Assembly (NCBI GenBank): GCA_003427395.1
Contig: BFEA01000369.1
Span: forward strand, 166,000-189,812
DNA length: 23,813 nucleotides
From: Chara braunii
Lineage: Eukaryota; Streptophyta; Charophyceae; Charales; Characeae
Reading direction: 5' to 3'
Under the pieces are notes generated by a model, which did not search any database, was not told where the DNA came from, and saw only the letters and a list, made by a program, of their open reading frames with translations. Both the position numbers and the translations under genes were made by a program. Shown piece after piece: positions 17,256-23,813 of this stretch (position 1 is its first letter; each line of letters begins with the position of its first letter).

Positions 17256-17632
17256 GACATTCCGTTTCAAACTTGGTTGCATGCATGAGCCATCGGCATG
17301 TGTTTGAGCAAGTCTCACTCACATACATGGCTCAACTCTCACATGATGGCAAACTATTTGAAACTTGGTTGCATGCATGAGCTATGGGCATGTGTTTGAG
17401 CAAGTCTCACTCACATATATGGTTCAACTGTCGCATGATGACAGACTATTTCAAACTTGGTTGTATACATGAGCCATGAGCATATGTTTGATCAAGTCTC
17501 ACTCACATACATGGCTCAACTCTCACGTGATGACAGGTTGTTTCAAACTTGGTTGCGTACATGAGCCATAAGCATCTGTTTGAGCAAGTCTCACTCACAT
17601 ACATGGCTCAACTCTCACATGATGATGATCAG
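17256..17632. repeat. 92-bp tandem repeat, four units
   Basis: ACTTGGTTG(C/T) lies at 17271, 17363, 17455 and 17547, exactly 92 bp apart. Units include CATGAGCCAT, GTGTTTGAGCAAGTCTCACT and TACATGGCTCAACTCTCACA. The sequence differs from its neighbours but the period is the same. Confidence 0.92.
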
Positions 17633-17639
17633 GTCCGTA

Positions 17640-20215
17640 CTTAGTTGATCTCTCCTTCATGTGCAAGTGCCTTTCACTAGTTCTAGCTTCTCATTATCAA
17701 GTTCATGTGTGTTGTAATGTTTCGGTTCACTCTTAGTTGATCTTTCCTCCATATGCATGTGTCCTTCACTAGTTCAATCTTCTTCTTGTCAAGTTCATGT
17801 GGGTTGTGATGTTCCGGTTCATACTTAGTTAATCCCTCCTCTATGTTCATGTGCTTTCCACTGGTTCAAGCTTCTCATAGTCAAGTTCATGTATACTCTT
17901 AGTTGATCTTTCCTCCATATGTATGTGTCCTTCACTAGTTCAAATCTTCTCATTGTCAAGTTCATGAGGGTTGTGATGTTCCGGTTCATACTTAGTTGAT
18001 CTCTCCTTTATGTGCATTTGCTTTCCACTAGTTCAAGCCTCTCATTGTCAAGTTCATGTATGTTGTGATGTTCCGGTTCACTCTTAGTTGATCATTCCTC
18101 CATATGCATGTGTCCTTCACTAGTTCTATCTTCTCATTGTCAAGTTCATGTGGGTTGTGATATTCCGGTTCACTCGTAGTTGGTCTCCCTTTCATGTGTA
18201 TGTGCTTTCCATTAGTTTAAGCTTCTCATTGTCAAGTTCATGTATGTTGTGATGTTCCGGTCCAGTCTTAGTTGGTTTTTCCTCCATATGTGTGTGTCCT
18301 TCACTAGTTCAGTCTTCTCATTGTCAAGTTCATGTATGTTGTGATGTTCCGGTTCACTCCTAGTTGGTCGTTCCTCCATATGCGTGTATTCTTCACTAGT
18401 TCAATCTTCTCATTGTCAAGTTCATGTGGGTTGTGATGTTCTGGTTCATACTTAGTTGATCTGTCCTCCATATGCATGTGGCTTTCACTAGTTCTAACTT
18501 CTCATTATCAAGCTCATATGTGTTGTGATGTTCCGGTTCATAAATAGTTGATCTCTCCTTCATGTGCAAGTGCCTTTCACTAGTTCTAGCTTCTCATTGT
18601 CAAGTTCATGTGTGTTGTAATGTTCTGGTTCATACTTAGTTGATCTTTCCTCCATGTGCATGTGTCCTTCACTAGTTCAAGTATCTCATTGTCAAGTTCA
18701 TGTATGTTGTGATGTTCCGACTCCTACTTGGTTGATCTTTCCTCCATGTGCACGTGTCCTTCACTAGTTCTAGCTTCTCATTGTCAAGTTCATATGTGTT
18801 GTGATGTCTCGGTTCATACATAGTTGATCTTTCCTCCATGTGTATGTGTCCTTCACTAGTTTAATCTTCTCATTATCGAGGTTATGTATGTTGTGATGTT
18901 CCGGTTCATACTTAGTTGATCTTTCCTCCATGTGCAGGTATCTTTCACTAGTTCTAGCTTCTCATTGTCAAGTTCATGTGTGTTGTGATGTTCCGGTTCA
19001 TACTTAGTTGATCTTTCTTTCATATGCATGTGTCCTTCACTAGCTCAATTGTCTCATTGTCAAGTTCATGTATTTTGTGATGTTCCGGTCCATACTTAGT
19101 TGATCTTTCCTCGACGTGCATGTGTCCTTCACTAGTTCTAGCTTCTCGTTGTCAAGTTCATGTATGATGTGATGTTCCGGTTCATAGTTAGTTGATCTTT
19201 CCTCCATGTGTGTGTGTCCTTCATTAGTTCAATCTCCTCATTGTCAAGTTCATATGTGTTGTGATGTTCCGGTTCATACATAGTTTATATGTCCTTCATG
19301 TGCAAGTGTCTTTCACTAGTTCTAGTTTCTCATTGTCAAGTTCATGTGTGTTGTAATGTTCTGGTTCATACTTAGGTGATCTTTCCTCCATGTGCATGTG
19401 TCCTTGACTAGTTCAAGTATCTCATTGTCAAGTTCATGTATGTTGTGATGTTCCGGCTCCTACTTGGTTGATCTTTCCTCCATGTGCATGTGTCTTTCAC
19501 TAGTTCTAGCTTCTCATTGTCAAGTTCATGTGTGTTATGATGTTCCGGTTCATACTTAGTTGATCTTTCTTTCATGTACCTGTGTCCTTCACTAACTCAA
19601 TTATCTCATTGTCAAGTTCATGTATGTTGTGATGTTCCGGTTCATACTTAGTTGATTTTTCTCCATGTGCATGTGCCCTTCACTAGTTCTAGCTTCTCGT
19701 TGTGAAGTTCATGTATGTTGTGATGTTCCGGTCCATACTTAGTTGATCTCTCCTGTATGTGGATGTCATTTCCACTAGTTCAAGTCTCTCATTGTCAAGT
19801 TCATGTATGCTGTAATGTTCCGGTTCACTCTTAGTTGATCTTTCCTCCATATGCATGTGTCCTTCACTAGTTCAATCTTCTCATTGTCAAGTTCATGTGG
19901 GTTATGATGTTCCAGTTCACTCCTAGTTGGTCTCTCATTCATGTGCATGTGTTTTCCATTAGTTCAAGCTTCTCATTGTCAAGTTTATGTATGTTGTGAT
20001 TGTTCGGTTCATACATAGTTGATATCTCCTTCATGTGCAAGTGCCTTTCACTTGTTCCAACTTCTCATTGTCAAGTTCATGTGTGTTGTAATGTTCCGGT
20101 TCATACGTAGTTGATCTTTCCTCCATGTGCATATGTCCTTCACTAGTTCCAGTATCTCATTGTCAAAGTTCATGTATGTTGTGATGTTCCAGTTCATACT
20201 AAGTTGATCTTTCAC
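17640..20215. repeat. 91-93-bp satellite array, about 28 units
   Basis: Units read CTTAGTTGATCTTTCCTCCA, TGTGCATGTGTCCTTCACTA, GTTCTAGCTTCTCATTGTCA, AGTTCATGT, TGTTGTGATGTTCCGGTTCA. Anchors are about 92 bp apart, with at least one shortened unit (about 17823-17897). CTTAGTTGA, CATTGTCAAGTTCATG and GATGTTCCGGTTCA are the most constant blocks. The array ends in CACTATGGG just before the Y/X junction. Confidence 0.92.
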
Positions 20216-20254
20216 TATGGGATGAGTAACCGACATTTGGCTGCTACTACAGGG

Positions 20255-20278
20255 TGATGACTCGATTAGGATTAGAAA

Positions 20279-20365
<87 letters not shown>

Positions 20366-20405
20366 CTCTCTTTCTCTTTCTCTCTCTCTCNTCTCTCTCT
20401 CTCGC

Positions 20406-20437
<32 letters not shown>

Positions 20438-22532
20438 CCTCTCCCACTCCTCTCTCTCTCCTTCTACACCTTGCCCCCTCTCTCTCCCCTTCCCTCACTT
20501 GGCATATGACTAACCCCTCTCCCCTCACTTGCTACATTGCCAGACTGCGAACAGTAAAAAAAAAAATCAGACCTCACTTGGTGGAGAGAGAGAGCAAGGG
20601 AAGGGTAGTCGTTCCCTTGTGCCACCAAGAAGGCAAAGAAAAAGAACGTTTGGAAAAGTGGGAAAGGACGAAATCCGGAGAAAGTATAAGTCAAAGCGAG
20701 GTCAGTTTGACTCAACCATTTCCCCAACTACATGACTATAAGAAGAGGATGGGCTGATTGAGCAAGGAAAGGGAACAAAGAGCAGCCAAAGAACATGTAA
20801 TTGTATGGATTTTTGCTTTGTATGGGATTGTGCAGGTAAATGAAGGTTGTGCATGCCTTGAGCGGGATAGGGCCGGGAGGAGCCGGACGTCAAAAAGGAA
20901 AAGGGAATAGGGGCAAAGGGGCTACGAGACCTTAGCTTAAAGCCAATCCATGGAAATGACCTTTGCGTTTGAGACTTGGAGTGTAAATAAGGGAATGAAG
21001 TGTAATCTTGTCAAGGGAAATGTGAAGTTGTGTGTGCATGCATGTAAAGGCCCCGAAAAGACTAAGGGGTCTGCTTCAATAAGATTGAATGCGAACTATG
21101 AAACCCGATGGGTGCGTAGAGGCGAGGGGGAGGACGGCTTCGCCACACCCCGAGGACGCATAGGAACACAATGCTTAGGGAAATGGTGCGCGGCCTAAGG
21201 ATGACGCTTAACCTGCGCACAAAAGAAGCAAACTCTCAAAGAACCCTTGAACTGCCTGCGTATTGGAAGGAGCAATTGCTTGAAAACACAACCAAGAAGA
21301 AAAAAAAAATCAGCGTTGTCGGACGACCAGCGAGATTGTCACCCGGCGTGAGGGTTGAGCTAATCCCCAATGTTAAAACTCTCTCGCACGATGGTCCACC
21401 CCCATCCATCTCAAAGCACTAGGTGGGGATGACTCTGGGACGAATGGTCTGCGCCCTGAGCATGAGTGTGGACAGACCGAGCCAACTGGGACCTGCAGTG
21501 GGGTCGACTAAGGGTCGAAAGTCTACCGGGGTTTGGCCCTACAAAAATGGTGGAGGTGACGGGCAAGGGTTAAACTGACCCTTGCGATTCTGAAGGGGGC
21601 GCCCGACGCATTGACGTGTACACAACCCAAGATAAGGAAAATTGACTTGTGATTTGTGAGAATAAGATTTGAGGGTGGTTGGGTGCATGGCATGGCCAGA
21701 CTTGGAGGTAGAACATGCGTGCTATACACTTGATTAGTCATCCATTTGTGGAATGACTCTAACCCTCCTTCGTCCGGTGCTGGTGTTCGTCAGTCCGGGG
21801 AAGCCTTGGGCAAGTCGCAGGTCGACCCTGCCTCTTCGTATGAAAGAAGGGCTCCGGTTACCTGGCAGGCGGTTGGTCCTCCGGCTTCGGCCGAGGTCCG
21901 ATGAAAATCCCGCGGCGGAGTGATCCGACCGAATGGGTGCCCTTCTCTCCTCTTCTTTGAGCCTAGTTGGCTCATGCAATTTGCACTTTTGAAATGCTTG
22001 AAGGAACCAACATGAAAACAACGGGTCATCAAGAAGGAACAATCCCTCCGTATGAAAGGACAGACAAATGAAGAGAAAGGAAATGAAGGGAGTTGCTAGA
22101 CTCCAAGGAAAACTAGCTCACCTTTGAAGATTCTCACGAGAAGGAACCAACCACTGTGTATGAAAATAGGGGGAGTGACACTCATTGTCCTGAGAGAAAA
22201 TTTTGAGCTATGGGTAGGAAGCGTTGGGTGCACCAAGGGAAAGACACTTGTACTATATGTGTCCCACTTGGGACTTGTGTTTGCATGGTGGGATTTGAGC
22301 ATCATGCCTTTCGGATGGAAAGGATAGGTCTGCACCAGTTAGTGCGGGTTGTGAAACGTCGCTCTCTTTTGAGGTTGCCGGGTGTTCGTGTGTGGAGGTC
22401 AGGCCACCGAGCTGTCAGACGGAAGTTTGTCACGCCGGTTGATTAGTAGCATTCTCGTCCAGATGGTCATGAGCTTGGCTCAATGATCTTGCCCGGGCGG
22501 GTGCGAAACGTCTCCTCAGGCGGGGCTTAGCC
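20255..22532. repeat. Unit X, copy C
   Basis: Full-length partner of copy B, diverged by substitutions and indels throughout. It begins CTCGATTAGGATTAGAAACC followed by the TC microsatellite. It lacks the TATA-rich stretch of copy B and has an A-run insertion near 21300. It keeps the block GGGGGCGCCCGACGC (about 21597) and CTAGACTCCAAGGAAAACTAG (about 22098). It ends at TTAGCC, where the candidate LTR begins. No gene recognised: an 83-codon frame at 21171-21422 has no equivalent in copy B in the same frame. Confidence 0.75.
20278..20461. repeat. TC microsatellite of XC
   Basis: CT/TC repeat with one N at 20391 (contig join), becoming interrupted TCTTTC and TCCC toward the right. Length is uncertain. 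Confidence 0.95.
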
Positions 22533-22967
22533 TGTTGGCTGGCGGGGGGAGTACCACTGCATACTGACAAGGAAGGAACCTCGGAGACGATTAGTAACTT
22601 CTCGTAGCACGGTTTGGGAAAGGCTGATTCTTGTCGGACCGATGGAAGTAAATGCCCGGACGGCTGACTTTTGTCCCTATATTTAGGCACACGGGGTGTA
22701 GCGGTACCCTTCCGGCCCGGCAGTGAGGCCGGACCTGTTTCAAACCGTCGGCCTGACTCCGGTCCGGTACTGGGTTACTCCGGCCTGGACCAAGGCCGGT
22801 ATATCTTTCCTGCCTAGGCCCAGGTCGGGTTGGTCACTCATTCAGTTGTTCTTTCTTCCATTGAGTGAGACTGGACCTTCACCCAGCTGATGCGTCTCGT
22901 GTGTGTCAATCTCCTCCTTCTCTCTCTCTCTCTCTCTCACCATCTCCGCACGTGCACGTTCGTCACA
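22533..22967 (+). mobile_element. Candidate LTR of a retrotransposon
   Basis: The left edge is where copy C of X stops matching copy B. It begins TGTTGGCT. The right edge is TCACA followed by T and the PBS, so the element has TGT...ACA ends and a length of 435 bp, normal for a plant LTR. A TATA-like TATATTTA (22678-22685) lies about 145 bp inside. The middle is rich in CCGG phrases, including CCGGCCT-GGACCA-AGGCCGG (22780-22799), a seven-pair hairpin. No second LTR is inside the window. Confidence 0.7.
22678..22685 (+). promoter_or_regulatory. TATA-like box in the LTR
   Basis: CCC then TATATTTA then GGCACAC. Position and composition fit an LTR core promoter on the plus strand. Confidence 0.4.
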
Positions 22968-22968
22968 T

Positions 22969-22983
22969 TGGTATCGGAGCAGG
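22969..22983 (+). other. Primer binding site, initiator tRNA-Met type
   Basis: TGGTATCGGAGCAGG follows the LTR end by one base. Plant retrotransposon PBS sequences complementary to the initiator tRNA-Met 3' end read TGGTATCAGAGC, so there is one mismatch in the first 12 bases. This fixes the element's orientation as plus strand. Confidence 0.8.
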
Positions 22984-23156
22984 TTCTCGAACCTCTACTC
23001 CCTCCCTCCCTCCCTCCTGCCCGCCATCACGGATAGCTATAGCCAAGTCCGTTCGCGCCTGGTCCATCAACACGACCAAATATGCTCGTCACCCAAGCTG
23101 GCATTTTTTTTATCGACACCGGAGCTACTTGAGCTGCTGCTGTTTTCCTACAGTCT
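22984..23156 (+). mobile_element. Start of the retrotransposon internal region, no ORF recognised
   Basis: Begins TTCTCGAACC, has a CCCT repeat (about 23002-23018), then ordinary sequence. I do not recognise a Gag start. Any coding region is either outside the window, destroyed, or interrupted by the rRNA fragment that follows. Confidence 0.4.
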
Positions 23157-23301
23157 GCCCGGTGAAGCGTCTGGATCGCGGCCACCTCGATGACCTGCAG
23201 CTGGCGGTGCTGTGAGAAGTCCATTGAACCGTACCATTGGAGGAACTTTAAGGAGAAGTCGTAACAAGGCTTTTGTAGGTGAACCTGCGGAAGGATCATT
23301 G
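23157..23301 (+). pseudogene. Degenerate 3' end of nuclear 18S rRNA
   Basis: GCCCGGTGAAG near the start, then GGATCGCGGC, GAGAAGTCCATTGAACC, AAGGAGAAGTCGTAACAAGG and GTAGGTGAACCTGCGGAAGG, ending in the canonical 18S 3' end GGATCATTG (23301). These are the last roughly 145 nt of eukaryotic 18S rRNA. Relative to the normal gene there is an extra CTTTAA before AAGGAGAAG, the normally invariant TTTCCGTAGG reads CTTTTGTAGG, and the helix before GAGAAGTCC is heavily changed. ITS1 and 5.8S do not follow. It is a non-functional fragment. Confidence 0.88.
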
Positions 23302-23731
23302 ACACGTGGACAGGCGAGCTCCCGCCACGTCAGCCCGTCGCACCCCACTCCATCTCCCGCTGCCCTCTGATCCCACTCCCCACTTCTTCCACCCCCGGCT
23401 TCTCTCCTGATCCCGATCCCACCCTTCCCTACAGCGACCTTCCCCATCTCGACTTCCCCCCCCTTCTCTTACCCACTCCCCCTCCCGATCCCAACCCCTC
23501 CCCCTTCGTCGATCCGGATCCCGGCTTTGCCCGTTTCCCATTCCAACCCCGCCATACCACGATCGCTCCTTTCCCCGCCCCAATCCTGGGGGTGGAAGAA
23601 GTGGAGAGTGGGATCGGAGGGCAGCGGCCCGACCATTCCTTTCCCCGCTTCCATTCTGCTCCCCTCCTCCTTCCCCAACTGTGACCCGACCCTCTGATCC
23701 CAATCTCGATCCCATCACCCTAATCCCAACC

Positions 23732-23732
<1 letters not shown>
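23302..23732. repeat. C-rich low-complexity sequence
   Basis: A CT-rich degenerate repeat with recurring CCCGATCCCA and TCCCGATCCC phrases. It resembles the reverse complement of the G-rich minisatellite at 1-655 in composition and in its CCCGA phrases. Long Gly/Arg frames on the minus strand are low-complexity artefacts. Confidence 0.7.

Positions 23733-23813
<81 letters not shown>
23733..23813. repeat. 81-base C homopolymer at the window end
   Basis: Uninterrupted C from 23733 to the last base. Homopolymers of this length are rare in genomes. A no-signal poly-G artefact of two-colour sequencing, seen on the other strand, is a strong alternative. Confidence 0.9.

Noticed and set aside
22865-23215. 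116-codon frame as retrotransposon Gag
   Set aside because: It starts inside the LTR, crosses the PBS and ends within the 18S fragment, with no Gag or zinc-knuckle motif.

Overview
This is a gene-poor, repeat-dominated stretch of a eukaryotic nuclear genome, most likely a plant. The evidence is an LTR end followed by an initiator-tRNA-Met-type primer binding site (22969-22983), a degenerate 3' end of a nuclear 18S rRNA (about 23157-23301), long TC/TTC microsatellites and many minisatellite arrays. I recognise no protein-coding gene. The open frames lie in low-complexity or tandem-repeat DNA, or in repeats whose frames are not kept between copies.

Layout. 1-655 is a G-rich degenerate minisatellite. 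From about 1190 to 20230 the window holds two copies of a large non-coding unit, called Y here (Y1 about 1190-8962, Y2 12984-20250). Each Y has a 5' part of about 3 kb studded with short palindromes, then a pyrimidine microsatellite (TTC), then a tail of tandem repeats. Each Y is followed by a second unit, X, of about 2.3 kb (XB 10617-12981, XC 20255-22532), which begins with a TC microsatellite. The order is Y1-X-Y2-X, a macro-repeat of about 9.4-9.6 kb. Y1 and X are separated by an insertion (about 8963-10600) carrying an 18-copy, 53-bp minisatellite. XC ends abruptly at a candidate LTR (22533-22967) with its PBS, then the 18S fragment, C-rich low-complexity DNA and an 81-base C run.

Assembly quality matters here. 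Positions 3732-3769 are the two Tn5 mosaic ends back to back, which is the Nextera mate-pair circularisation junction. The 1,795 bp to its left (1937-3731) is indistinguishable from 10912-12706, whereas genuine copies in this window are clearly diverged. The simplest reading is that a circularised fragment running from about 3770 to about 12706 was assembled through its junction, so 1937-3769 does not exist at this place in the genome. A second defect at 7399 is a single N between two identical 71-bp contig ends; removing 72 bp restores the 172-bp repeat period. Other joins are at 1936, 10672-10826, 16116 and 20391.

The most interesting biology is the palindrome-studded part of Y, where about ten inverted repeats keep their place in two diverged copies. 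Next is the strikingly constant 91-92-bp period shared by four tandem arrays of different sequence in the Y tails.
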